Of a DNA stretch of 64,000 nucleotides, positions 48,803-60,500 are shown piece after piece. Source of the DNA: Pristionchus mayeri (lineage: Eukaryota > Nematoda > Chromadorea > Rhabditida > Neodiplogasteridae); assembly GCA_036245805.1 (NCBI GenBank), contig BTRK01000001.1, positions 558,001 through 622,000 of the forward strand, written 5' to 3'. Under the pieces are notes generated by a model. It had not been told where the DNA came from. It worked only from the letters and a program-made list of their open reading frames with translations, and did not search any database. Position numbers and translations under genes: made by a program. How positions within the stretch are numbered: position 1 is the stretch's first letter; each line of letters begins with the position of its first letter.

Positions 48803-50853
48803 TCAGGCCGCGGGAGGACGGCACAAATCGATCGTTCTGAAATAAAAATGAAAAATATTGGTGCAGGCAATGAGCACTCGGGCATGTACCCAAAATTATT
48901 TCACTTTTAGCCATCCGTGAACCTAATGTTCTTTAGTGGAGACTCACTTAAGATCAAAGGTCACCTCTTTGAAATGGCGATGATTTCCTCCAGTTCGGGG
49001 ATGTACTGCCTGTCCGAGTGAGAGGAGTCGCCAGTCGATTTGATCGTCGAAATAATCTCCCTCAAAATGATTAGTTTTTATGATATAAGGGGAGTGCGCT
49101 CCACGTTTTTGCAAGTCTGAACTCTTTTTTCCGATTAAGCAATGGTTGATCAGGGTATTTATGTTACAAAGGCGAGAAACTAGTTCAAATTGTTTGGTGT
49201 AACGGTTGAACTCCCAAGTAGGTGAATTTTCTTCAGTTCACAGTGGCTGAAACGGCTCAACTGTTTCAAGTATCCTTGTTGAATTCGGTTCAGCCATTGC
49301 AAAAACGTGTCCAAGATGAATCTTCATTTGTTCATCAACCAGTTCAGACTTGCTAAAACGTGGAACACACTCTCCTTATATGTAAAGATGTCAACACATA
49401 CTAAGGTAGTTCATTTTTTTAAATGGAAGAGAAAATAGATTAACGAATTAATAACAATTGAAATGGTCACGTCCAGCGTTATCAACCTGGTCAGGTCCAG
49501 AGTTCTCAACGTGATGCTCTCCCATCTCGCGCGCACCTGGATTTTGCATTATTAAATATTGGTGTGTCTGGAAAGTTCGTATAATGTTTTGTTTTTATTT
49601 TTTATTCAATGCTTTACAATTCTCAGTGACCAATGTATGCCCCCTTCTTTCTCACTACCTCCCTCCAGCGATTGGGCAGGGTCTCGATTCCTCTCTTCCA
49701 GAATGCGGGTTTCTTCGAGACCGCCCAGTTCACGAAAGCCCTCACAACTTCATCTCGATTCTTGAACTTCTTTCCTTTGCAGAAGTCAGAGAGAGAGCGG
49801 AAGCAGTGGTAGTCGCATGGAGAGAGATCCGGGGAATACGGTGGATGGGGAATCCTCTCGATCTTCAGCTCGTCCATTTTCTTCTGGGTCATCTTCGCTC
49901 GATGTGGGCGAGCATTGTCCATCAGAAGAAGAATTTTGCCCTGGTTCAGGAGTCTGGGAGGGACTCTGATCGCGACTTCTTCCAGTTGTTCAGAGAAGAG
50001 GTCGGCATTGATGGCGGTTCCAGTAGGAAGGATCTCTTATTAGATCGGAACAAGTAATGATAGAAAGAATCAGTGAATTTCCTCATTTTCTTCAAGGGAA
50101 CGGGTTTGTGCTTCGCATCGGTGTCGAAACACTGTTGTCTCTTCGCTGGGTTATTATACATGATTCACTCCTCGCACATGTCTATTATGGAATCTGTCCA
50201 TCCAAGATCCGATCTACGATGGAGCGATTTCCGACAGTAATTCAACACAACTGAATCAAAATATCGGCTATACTTCACCACTTCAACAAGTGTAGAAACT
50301 ACGAGACTGATCCAACCCACATCCCACTTAACGTCAGAGTGACGCAATACATTGTTGACAAACAGATTGCGCAATCACTGCATTTGATCGCGAACTGACT
50401 TTTTTCCGAAGCATTATACGAACTTTCCGGACACCCCAATATATATATTGTTTTCTTGTATTTCATGGGCACTAAATAGTTCATGAGTAAATACCTGCAA
50501 CCACATTTAAAAAATTTAAAAAAAAACCATCAATTGAAAACCCCTCATGTCTTCTAATATAAAAATCCAACACAGAACTGCCACACCCCCACCCCCACCC
50601 CAATAGCTCGTCAAAATATCACCTATCCTCCTCATCATGAAACACCTCCCAATGAAAGTGTTGCTTGATAAAGAATAAACAATAAAGGATAAAAATAAAG
50701 AATAAGGATTAAAGAATAAAGAACAAATGATAAAAATAAAACATAAATAATAACCTGGATCATGGGCACGCCTTGCCCGAGCATCTCGAGGGTTGTCTCG
50801 TGGATCATCCTAGCTGACATCGATATCATGTCGACCGTGCGTCTCCTCGACAT
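48803..50853 (-). CDS. Array unit 9, small repeat-module protein
   Basis: Exons 50,853-50,755 (MSRRRTVDMISMSARMIHET ... PMIQ), 49,536-49,487 (VRARWESITLRTLDLTR), 49,060-48,965 (IISTIKSTGDSSHSDRQYIP ... SKR) and 48,836-48,803 (TIDLCRPPAA, TGA); 279 nt, 92 aa, in phase. A mariner copy occupies intron 1. The leader acceptor is degraded: TTTCAATATG here against TTTTCAGTATG in unit 1, so start-exon processing may fail. The GER at the end of module C is SKR. Confidence 0.6.
49559..50439 (-). mobile_element. Mariner element, internally deleted, 881 bp
   Basis: TTGG-GTGTC-GGAAAGTTCGTATAATG inverted ends flanked by TA. On the minus strand the C-terminal part of a mariner transposase is open: MDNARPHRAKMTQKKMDELK then PPYSPDLSPCDYHCF, holding the second and third acidic residues of the D,D34D triad. 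An upstream piece (YNNPAKRQQCFDTDAKHKPV) is frameshifted relative to it, the first Asp region is not recognisable and the N-terminal DNA-binding half is missing, so the copy is non-autonomous. Confidence 0.9.
49620..49925 (-). pseudogene. Mariner transposase C-terminal remnant
   Basis: Open reading frame ending ...REVVRKKGAYIGH with a stop at 49,623, inside the mariner at 49,559-50,439. It keeps the NARPH and YSPDLSPCDYH motifs of the catalytic domain but only about 100 of the usual 340-350 residues are in one frame. Confidence 0.85.
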
Positions 50854-52281
50854 ATTGAAACTATCCTGCTAACTTTGATTTTCAAAAATAGACAAAATAC
50901 AGCAAGGAAAAAATGTAATTGGAAAAGTGCAACAACTATTACCTTTTTGCAGCAATTGGAATAAATTCGCTTTAGCATGCCAAATACAGGTATTACAACT
51001 GCCTTCAAACAGATCCGCTTGATACAGACTACAGCATTTTTAAAAATTTATCAGTGTTCACGATATATCGTAAGAATAAAGACAATGGGAGAAGTAGAAA
51101 ATCAGGCGACTGAAAACGTGGAAGGAATGATGGATACTAGTACCACCGAATACTTATAAAATCGAGTATTAATGTACTAGACAATTCAGCGTTAAACGAA
51201 AAATCGATATGAATTCGGTAAGAGAATTGGTGCACTACATAAAATATTGTGAGCAATTATTGGAGTTGAAGTATTGCTGATCTCAGGCTGCGGGAGGACG
51301 GCACAATTCAAGCGTTCTGAAAAATTGATTCAACGTTTCATAGTTTCCCACTCTTTATAAAATATAACGAAACTATTTTTCTCAATTGTTTTACTAGTTG
51401 CAGCATTAAAATATATATTCTACGTACTACAAAGGATGAGAGTACATTTTCACAATTCCTTTCCAAATATTGTCATAATTGATTAAATGGTTCTTGTTTA
51501 GTTCGATCAACCAACACGCATAAAAACAAGGTCATTTAGTTCATTTGTAAAAATCAATATTACGATATTCTTCAAGGGCCGAAACAAAGAGGGCGCAGAG
51601 AAGGCTAAATTTGCAAGTTTCCATCCCGTTTATTTTTGAATGAACGCCCACCAACGGATCCTAATAATAATGTTCTAGTCTTGTTTTAAGGGGAAAACGC
51701 TGTAAGTATTACCTCTCTCCTACGCCGATGGCCCTGACCAGTTCGGGGATGAGTGCTCTGTGCGGATGTGCTGCCTCACGCGACTGGATCTTCGACAGCA
51801 GTTTTCTAAAAATATATTGTTTATTATATTTACCATATTAACTGGACTCCTTCAAAGACGCAGAGGAGGTATACATATAAAATCTACATACCGAAAATAG
51901 GCAGTTACCTACTTTTAAATAACAACAAAATTCAGCTTTCTAATTGGGATAAAGAAGTATACCTATATTTTGCGAGAAAGCTAGTGTAACCTGGCCAAAT
52001 CCAGAGTTCCACTAGTTTTTTGCACGTTTTTTAAGGAAAAGTGGACTAATTTATACAAGAAACTACGAGACATTTTGCTTTAGTACATTTTGCAGTGCGC
52101 ATTTTCTAACCTGGCCAAATCCAGGTTGTTCTCCGTGCTGCTCTCGCAAATGTCCCGTACTTGAATCATGGGAGTTCCGATGGCGAGCAAGTTGAGCACT
52201 CTCGCATGAGTGATCTTCGACTTCATCGAAACACTGGCGACACACTGGCGCATCGCCATGCCGGAAATACGAATTTACATA
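50643..52281. repeat. Segmental duplication, copy 2
   Basis: Twin of 32,968-34,609, same orientation. Holds the first exon of unit 9 and all of unit 10. Scattered substitutions and small indels separate the copies, including a changed leader acceptor here and an exon frameshift there. Confidence 0.9.
51283..52259 (-). CDS. Array unit 10, reference member of the family
   Basis: Exons 52,259-52,111 (MAMRQCVASVSMKSKITHAR ... VRDICESSTENNLDLAR), 51,805-51,713 (KLLSKIQSREAAHPHRALIP then ELVRAIGVGER) and 51,316-51,283 (TLELCRPPAA, TGA); 149+93+34 = 276 nt, 91 aa, in phase. The whole family shares: a variable helical N-terminus, an R-x-I-C-E-x-x-T block ending in Arg at a GTT donor, an IQ...HP-x-R-x-x-IP-x-L-x-x-x-I-x-x-GER module, and an invariant 34-nt last exon. 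No signal peptide or membrane helix. Modules B plus C resemble the first ARM repeat of importin-alpha in spacing and residues (hypothesis). Function unknown. Upstream the duplicated segment stops before any leader acceptor. Confidence 0.65.
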
Positions 52282-52581
52282 ATATTAATGATATTTAAAT
52301 GTATTATAAAACATAAACAAAATATAACAGAACATGAGCAATGTATTTAGGTAAAATGCAATTAAAATGATAACAATTCCAAAACATATATTCAAACCGT
52401 CTTTGACGGATTCCATGAATAAATATACGACTGATTCTGAAATATTTATACAAAACAACGGAATATTAGAAATGCTTTAAAATGTTGATTCGGAACACAT
52501 CACAACAATTACGGGATACAAAAGAAGAGAACTGTAAAAGACGAGGGCCGATGGGTACGGTAGAAGCCGGTAAATGGCTAC

Positions 52582-53376
52582 TCAGGCACCGCGCGGACGA
52601 ACCAGCTCGAGTGTTCTGGAACAGGACAAAATAGTTAATCTTAATCTAGTGTTCTGCTCTACTCTGCTAATCCAGTTCCCCTCCCCTCTTCAACTACCGT
52701 CATGATTCAAATCGAATTTGGTCATCGAGAACGAAAAATTAGAGATCGATTATACGCCTTCCCTTCCCAATAAAAGAGACAACACGCGAGAACGTACGAT
52801 ATCGAGAAAATCAAGCAGTGGTTCCAAAGATAACCTCTCTCCGACGGAGATGGTGTCCTCCAGATCGGGGATGAGGTCCTTGTGCGGGTGAAACTGGGCA
52901 GACTTGATTGTCAAAATCATGCCCCTCAACACGGTTAGAGTTAGATAAATCAAGAACAACTATTATTAAAATAATGTATGCAATCGTTTATTGACATCAA
53001 TATTCTTTTCAGGATTTCTAGACGGACGTTAGCCGTTGGGCATTTCCAAAAAAACGAACACGGTGAAATGAGCAAAGGCAATGTTCGAAGCAGAATAAAC
53101 AAAAAAAATAACTTTATTTCCTGAATTTCAAAAGCGCTCTCCTAGATTAAATATATTTTTAACCAATTCAAGAAATAAGTGATTGAAAAACTAGAACAAC
53201 ACAAAACAAATAAATGAATTGACCAACCTTATCACTCTTACCGTTTCTTGCGTGTTGTACTCGCAAATGGCGCGAATTTGCACCATGGACATGCCATTAG
53301 AGAGGCTCTCAAGTGCCATCTTATGGATCCTACGAACCGACTCCCCTAGCTCTTTTACCAGTGATCGGAACGACAT
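52582..53376 (-). CDS. Array unit 11, most upstream member
   Basis: Exons 53,376-53,228 (MSFRSLVKELGESVRRIHKM ... IRAICEYNTQETVRVIR), 52,924-52,835 (GMILTIKSAQFHPHKDLIPD ... VGER) and 52,615-52,582 (TLELVRPRGA, TGA); 149+90+34 = 273 nt, 90 aa, in phase. TTTATTTCAG lies one base before the ATG. It is the most divergent intact member: the Cys of LELCRPP is Val. Confidence 0.65.
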
Positions 53377-53713
53377 TCTGAAATAAAGAAGTATAAATGG
53401 AAATGCGCAAAAAGTTCATGATTGAGACTCTCGACAGTCAGAGCCAGAATCCTTCTTGCTGAAGCCGCGGTTTGACCGAGAAGAGTTCGGAAGGACATTG
53501 CGAAAAAACGTATAAAAATAATAAAAAGGTAAAAAATCCTAACAAAAGAAAAAACAAGATGTCTATAATATCCAACTGAGAATTCAGATAAGCGACGATG
53601 TCGAGAAACAGATCATCTCCATAGGTAAAGGTACATCCCGTCTTCGAGACTGGGCTCGCGGGAGAACACTGCTAGGCCAGTGTTACACTGCTAGGCCAGT
53701 GTTATCTCCATAA
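53377..53713. other. Upstream flank of the array
   Basis: Possible promoter or leader region of unit 11. Contains a short direct duplication CTGCTAGGCCAGTGTTA at about 53,668-53,702. No gene seen. Confidence 0.45.
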
Positions 53714-54147
53714 GGGTGGCTGAAATGGATCACGGTTAAAGTTGCCCAGCAAGGACGAAACCCTGATCTCACCCTGATCCCGTCGCAAGTACGAGAGAGT
53801 ATGCAAAAGTGAGAGAGCGCGGATCATTTCCGGCTTTCCCTTGAGGCTAATATTGATTTTTAGCATTTTTGTATATTCATTCTATACTAATTCAACCATT
53901 GGCTATTCGATGGAGGACAAAAAATAATGGGTGAATTTCGTCCTTGTTGGGTAACTTTAACCGTCTTGTTTACTCTCTCATACGGCTAATCCGTGAGAGG
54001 AGGGAGAGAGAGACGAGAGAGTCTCTATCACCACAGTAAATAGAGAGAGAGTAGGACTGCCATAGGGGACGGTTAACCGTCTCATCCGTCTCTTATCCGC
54101 CGAGGCTCTCTAAATAGCGACACGTTGATCCATTTCAGCCACCCCAT
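53714..54147. mobile_element. Non-autonomous element with TIRs, 434 bp
   Basis: GGGTGGCTGAAATGGATCA at the left returns as TGATCCATTTCAGCCACCC at the right. TCTCCATAA flanks both sides (53,705-53,713 and 54,148-54,156), a 9-bp duplication suggesting the Mutator group. Part of its interior is repeated at 9,855-10,100. Confidence 0.75.
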
Positions 54148-54548
54148 TCTCCATAAGGGTTCAACAGGTGGATAAACGGGCATGTTTTAAGTGAATACTG
54201 GGACAGTTACAAGGCAATAATAGCTGCTAGCCCGAATATGGATCACATTCAGAAGAGCAAGGAAGAATAATGCATCGATGCATTGATGCCGACATGAGCT
54301 ACTGAAGATACGAAGGAGCAAGATACTGTATCGATGAACAAGAGTCACATCTTCCATTTGTCAATTCTTGTAGAAACAACAATGAATTTATCAAATGCAT
54401 TCTGTGCAATCATAGAAACAAGACAAATTTGGGAAAAACAAAGACAATTTCACCTATTATAGGGAAATTGAAGCAAGAATTATATAAAAACAAAAATGGT
54501 ATTACAGATTATGGTTTCAAGGGAAAAATTCAGATGAGGATCGTCGAG

Positions 54549-57500
54549 TTAGTGCTTCTCTTTCTTTTTCCTCACATCAGAGGAACCCATGCCCTTCTTC
54601 TCGCAACCGGTATTCGTAACCTGATATAAACACACGTTAGCATTTTGATCGCACGCGCTCGTTTAGATATAATTCAGTAATACTTTAGGTGATGTTATTT
54701 ATTTGATTTAAAAATATGTAACTTGCGTAATAGGAGAAAAGGTTCATTCTAATAATATCGCAATCGTTTATTTCTCATCGCTCCTTCCTTCTCGCTAAAT
54801 GTGCCAGTAATGGACACCCTGAAAAGGACACCTAACAATTTCCACAACATCCTGGTTCACGGTGCTGGCACAAGTTGGAACTTTAATTTCGTAAATTCCC
54901 GTAATATAAAATTGTTTTGGAACTTGTCGTTTTGGAACTTTTTCATTCGGATTATTTGATTTTTTCAAATATTATTATATGCACTATTGTATTTTAAGAT
55001 CTTATACCTTTCCTATACAAGATATTATAATTTAATAACATCAAAGCCAAAAAAAGTTCCAAAACGGTGAGTTGTTTAAATAACTTCCAAAACGGCCAGT
55101 TCCAAGCAATTTTTTCCAAGCATAAGTAGTACCTACGGCTACTCAGATACATGCCCAATATGATGACGTCATCGGTGACGTCACTGATTATCTGTGATAT
55201 CAGTGACGTCAACGTTGACGTCATCGAGGCATCTGAATCTGAGTAGCCTTCTGAATCCTGTCGACGACTTCTGAATCCCGTCGACGGCTTCTGAATCCTG
55301 TCGACGACTTCTGGATCATGTCGACGTTTTTTTGAATCCGAGTGTCCTTCTGAATACTGTCGACGACTTCAGAATCCGATGACGTCATCCTTCCGGGGAC
55401 TCCTGTCACTTCTTTTGCCGGATTTTTGCTGGGTACGAACCCCTGTCCCACGGGCGGTGGTACTAGTTACTTACCATTCGGCTATAAGGTGCATCTGCCC
55501 AAGAAGCGATAGGTGAGCACAAGTACCTGCGCCCCTCTACCATTTTCCGCTAAAGGAGAGGGTTTTTGCCACACACATACACCACTTACAATATCTACTT
55601 AGTAATTTGGCCCATTTCAGATTTGCCATGCTCTCTTCTTTTGTAAAAGACGATTAGGCTCTAGAGATGTGTCAGCAAAATTCGTGCCTGCTCTAGTGGT
55701 TGAAGGAGAAATGTCTTCTACAGGCGATACATTTCCTCTAACTTTCTTGAGTACTCTCCGTTGTGCTTGCTGCGGTGGTGTTGCGTCTTGAACCGGGTCA
55801 GCATCTACATTCACTTCTTCATGACGCTGTTTGTGAATTGGCGAGGCTCGGGCATGATCATGGACGATGCCAACATTGTCATTTCCCAGTAATCCATCGT
55901 CGGCAGGTTCCATTACTTGAACATGAGCATCTTTCTCTGGACGTTCTTGAGGTTCCAACTGTTTGTTCCTTTTTAAGAATCGTTTCTTGAATCTTATAAT
56001 CCTAGACAGTAAATCTTCGAATAATGCTAACCTTAGAGGGACATCTATAGATCTATCGTTGAGTATTTTTTGTCGCTCCCTTTGCATTTTCTCTAACAAC
56101 ATTTCGTCTTTAGATACGGCATAGTATATCAACTTACGTTTGCTCATCGTTGGAGAACTGAGAGCAAAGCGAGGACAGCAGGAATCACTGCACTAATAAA
56201 ACCTCCTCCGTATTGAACAAGTTGTCGGCGGGCCTTCCGTTCGCGAGAACACATTGCGATTTCCTTGATAATATCGAGGTGTCTACGGACAACCTTTCTT
56301 TCCTTATTCGAAAATGGAATATGTGAAATGTTATGAAGTATCTCCACAACACAACTTAGTTCGGCAAGTGATGCGTTCGCAATTAAATTAGGCTTATCGC
56401 AGAGACGAGACAGAAACGACCGGTGCTTAGCGACCTTAAAATGAGTGTAGTGCTAGTATGTTGCCTTTTAAAAGCATGTGTAAAACAACACTGATACACT
56501 AAGAAAACAACAAATCAACACGCACACTACACTAAGACTACAATGAAACTACACCGCTACATCACTAATGTAACACGCACGCAACATTAAGACAACATTA
56601 AGACTACAATAAGATAACGTAATAAGGACACTAGCGCAACATATACGTGGAGGTTAGTGAAACACAGACTAGAAAAATAAATAGTTTAGATCAGAGAAAG
56701 TGCAAATGTAGAAGGAGTAGAGAATGACTAGCAAAACCACGCCTCGTTCTTACGGAATTTGTATAAATACCCTTCAGACTCACTTCATCCCCAACCGCCT
56801 GGACTACCGATTCATAGTCGGCATGATCCCTCTTCTCAACTACATCGAGGAGCAGTGTCCGTTTTGGCGATATCTCACTCGTCGCGAACGGGTATATGTA
56901 CTTAACGGGATCCTACCGAGTGTGAACATCGGAATTGACTCTACCGTCGACACCGCTCCAACGAGAGCGAACACCTATTATGTTGGATCTGCATGTCTCT
57001 CTTGACTCTCATTACACTTTCATGCGAACTCCGCGAGGCCTCGACACTGTACTTGGACAGGAAAATTACCGCCTGGGCTACAAACAAGATGTACAACTTC
57101 CACTAGTTCGATCGCGAGGAGGGCATGTGTTGGAAACGCTTGTTATGATTTGATTGTATCGAGATAAATGTTCAATATATGCTGATTGTTTGAAGGCGGT
57201 TGTAAAAAAACAGGGGTCGTTCTGGCAGTGTCAGTTTGAACCATCTAACCAACGAGTCGAACTTGAATAACGAAAGACACAACGATATCGATCGGCGATG
57301 TAAACAGTGTGCGTTTGACGTTGAACGAAAGATAGACGCGAAAGTATCGATTGCGTGAACCCACAACATAAAGCAGACAAATCCTCCCTTAGCGACAGAG
57401 GGATAGATAAAACGATGCTTGTATTCGCTCGTCGACTTGGGATCGGAGTGCACACATTGTCGAAAGGTAAGGACTCACATCGAATATCAGTTCCCGTAGT

Positions 57501-60500
57501 CAGTAACTGAGTGGCCCAGACGAGAAGTACACCTTAAGCAAGTACCATGTCGTACGCCAGAGTTGACAACAAAACGACGGGTAGCATGGCAGGTAAAATA
57601 AACAAAATATGCGCAAGACCGCATAAGCATGCATTGGTGATATGTTACCACTGGCGAGAAGAGATGACAGTGGAATTATCCCTAAATGAGTCGAGGATGT
57701 CATTTGCGTAGGGAGTTAGGCTCAACAGCATGGTGAAGGTGAGTACTTACGCCAACTGACTGGTTGTGGTTCGATCCTGCAAAGTAGGACAAAAAGCGGT
57801 ACGTATGCGGAGAGAAGCGTGTGTACACGCATGTTCATTAAACAACATTGTTAGCCGCGCGCCGGTAGGCGCTACCAGTTTGATGTGTCGGCGTGACGTT
57901 ACGGTATGTAGAAGAGTGTGCGTCATGCTCGTGACGCTCTTAGATCATGCTGATCATGCCGTGCCGATGTGCTTCCGAAGATAACGTGACGTCGATGTCA
58001 CCGCGATTTCTATGACGGTTGTATTAAGGTGACGACGTGACACGGTGAGTACAATTACCGCGTGAAGTCGAATCCACCGTGACGCTACGCTTAAGGTGAC
58101 GGCGTGACAGGCTTACGGTTGCACAAAAATATGCTCGATTATGGAATCTTAATGTGGAATACGATCCTACGATACGTGTGGGGGTGAGGAAGTATGCGTT
58201 CACGTCGGCCCTCTCCCGTTTAGTGGTTTGAATCATGACACAATCTCCAACATCTGAAGAATACGTGATCTGTACATAAGCTGGGGTAAGATCCCCGTTG
58301 TTATTGGGGAAGAGGCGAATACGTGTACACACGCTTCTCTCCGCATACGTACCGCTTTTTGTCCTACTTTGCAGGATCGAACCACAACCAGTCAGTTGGC
58401 GTAAGTACTCACCTTCACCATGCTGTTGAGCCTAACTCCCTACGCAAATGACATCCTCGACTCATTTAGGGATAATTCCACTGTCATCTCTTCTCGCCAG
58501 TGGTAACATATCACCAATGCCTGCTTATGCGGTCTTGCGCATATTTTGTTTATTTTACCTGCCATGCTACCCGTCGTTTTGTTGTCAACTCTGGCGTACG
58601 ACATGGTACTTGGTGCTTAAGGTGTACTTCTCGTCTGGGCCACTCAGTTACTGACTACGGGAACTGATATTCGATGTGAGTCCTTACCTTTCGACAATGT
58701 GTGCACTCCGATCCCAAGTCGACGAGCGAATACAAGCATCGTTTTATCTATCCCTCTGTCGCTAAGGGAGGATTTGTCTGCTTTATGCTGTGGGTTCACG
58801 CAATCGATACTTTCGCGTCTATCTTTCGTTCAAGGTCAAACGCACACTGTTTACATCGCCGATCGATATCGTTGTGTCTTTCGTTATTCAAGTTCGACTC
58901 GTTGGTTAGATGGTTCAAACTGACACTGCCAGAACGACCCCTGTTTTTTACAACCGCCTTCAAACAATCAGCATATATTGAACATTTATCTCGATACAAT
59001 CAAATCATAACAAGCGTTTCCAACACATGCCCTCCTCGCGATCGAACTAGTGGAAGTTGTACATCTTGTTTGTAGCCCAGGCGGTAACTTTCCTGTCCAA
59101 GTACAGTGTCGAGACCTCGCGGAGTTCGCATGAAAGTGTAATGAGAGTCAAGAGAGACATGCAGATCCAACATATTAGGTGTTCGCTCTCGTTGGAGCGG
59201 TGTCGATGGTAGAGTCAATTCCGATGTTCACACTCGGTAGGATCCCGTTAAGTACATATACCCGTTCGCGACGAGTGAGATATCGCCAAAACGGACACTA
59301 CTCCTCGATGTAGTTGAGAAGAGGGATCATGCCGACTATGAATCGGTAGTCCAGGCGGTTGGGGATGAAGTGAGTCTGAAGAGTATTTATACCAATTCCG
59401 TAAGAACGAGGCGTGGTTTTACTAGTCATTCTCTACTCCTTCTACATTTGCACTTTCTCTGATCTAAACTATTTATTTTTCTAGTCTGTGTTTCACTAAC
59501 CTCCACGTATATGTTGCGCTAGTGTCCTTATTACGTTATCTTATTGTAGTCTTAATGTTGTCTTAATGTTGCGTGCGTGTTACATTAGTGATGTAGCGGT
59601 GTAGTTTCATTGTAGTCTTAGTGTAGTGTGCGTGTTGATTTGTTGTTTTCTTAGTGTATCAGTGTTGTTTTACACATGCTTTTAAAAGGCAACATACTAG
59701 CACTACACTCATTTATATGTTTAAGGTCGCTAAGCACCGGTCGTTTCTGTCTCGTCTCTGCGATAAGCCTAATTTAATTGCGAACGCATCACTTGCCGAA
59801 CTAAGTTGTGTTGTGGAGATACTTCATAACCTTTCACATATTCCATTTTCGAATAAGGAAAGAAAGGTTGTCCGTAGACACCTCGATATTATCAAGGAAA
59901 TCGCAAAGTGTTCTCGCGAACGGAAGGCCCGCCGACAACTTGTTCAATACGGAGGAGGTTTTATTAGTGCAGTGATTCCTGCTGTCCTCGCTTTGCTCTC
60001 AGTTCTCCAACGATGAGCAAACGTAAGTTGATATACTATGCCGTATCTAAAGACGAAATGTTGTTAGAGAAAATGTAAAGGGAGCGACAAAAAATACTCA
60101 ACGATAGATCTATAGATGTCCCTCTAAGGTTAGCATTATTCGAAGATTTACTGTCTAGGATTATAAGATTCAAGAAACGATTCTTAAAAAAGGAACAAAC
60201 AGTTGGAACCTCAAGAACGTCCAGAGAAAGATGCTCATGTTCAAGTAATGGAACCTGCCGACGATGGAATACTGGGAAATGACAATGTTGGTATCGTCCA
60301 TGATCATGCCCGAGCCTCGCCAATTCACAAACAGCGTCATGAAGAAGTGAATGTAGATGCTGACCCGGTTCAAGACGCAACACCACCGCAGCAAGCACAA
60401 CGGAGAGTACTCAAGAAAGTTAGAGGAAATGTATCGCCTGTAGAAGACATTTCTCCTTCAACCACTAGAGCAGGCACGAATTTTGCTGACACATCTCTAG

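Noticed and set aside
33075..53376. One giant repeat protein made of all array units
   Set aside because: Every last exon ends in the same TGA with no donor nearby, and each unit begins with ATG behind an acceptor; separate small genes fit better.
55221..55451. Outward-reading frame in the arm tip (and its mirror at 60,710-60,940)
   Set aside because: It is the translation of a 24-bp tandem repeat and an identical palindrome copy; no independent sign of coding.
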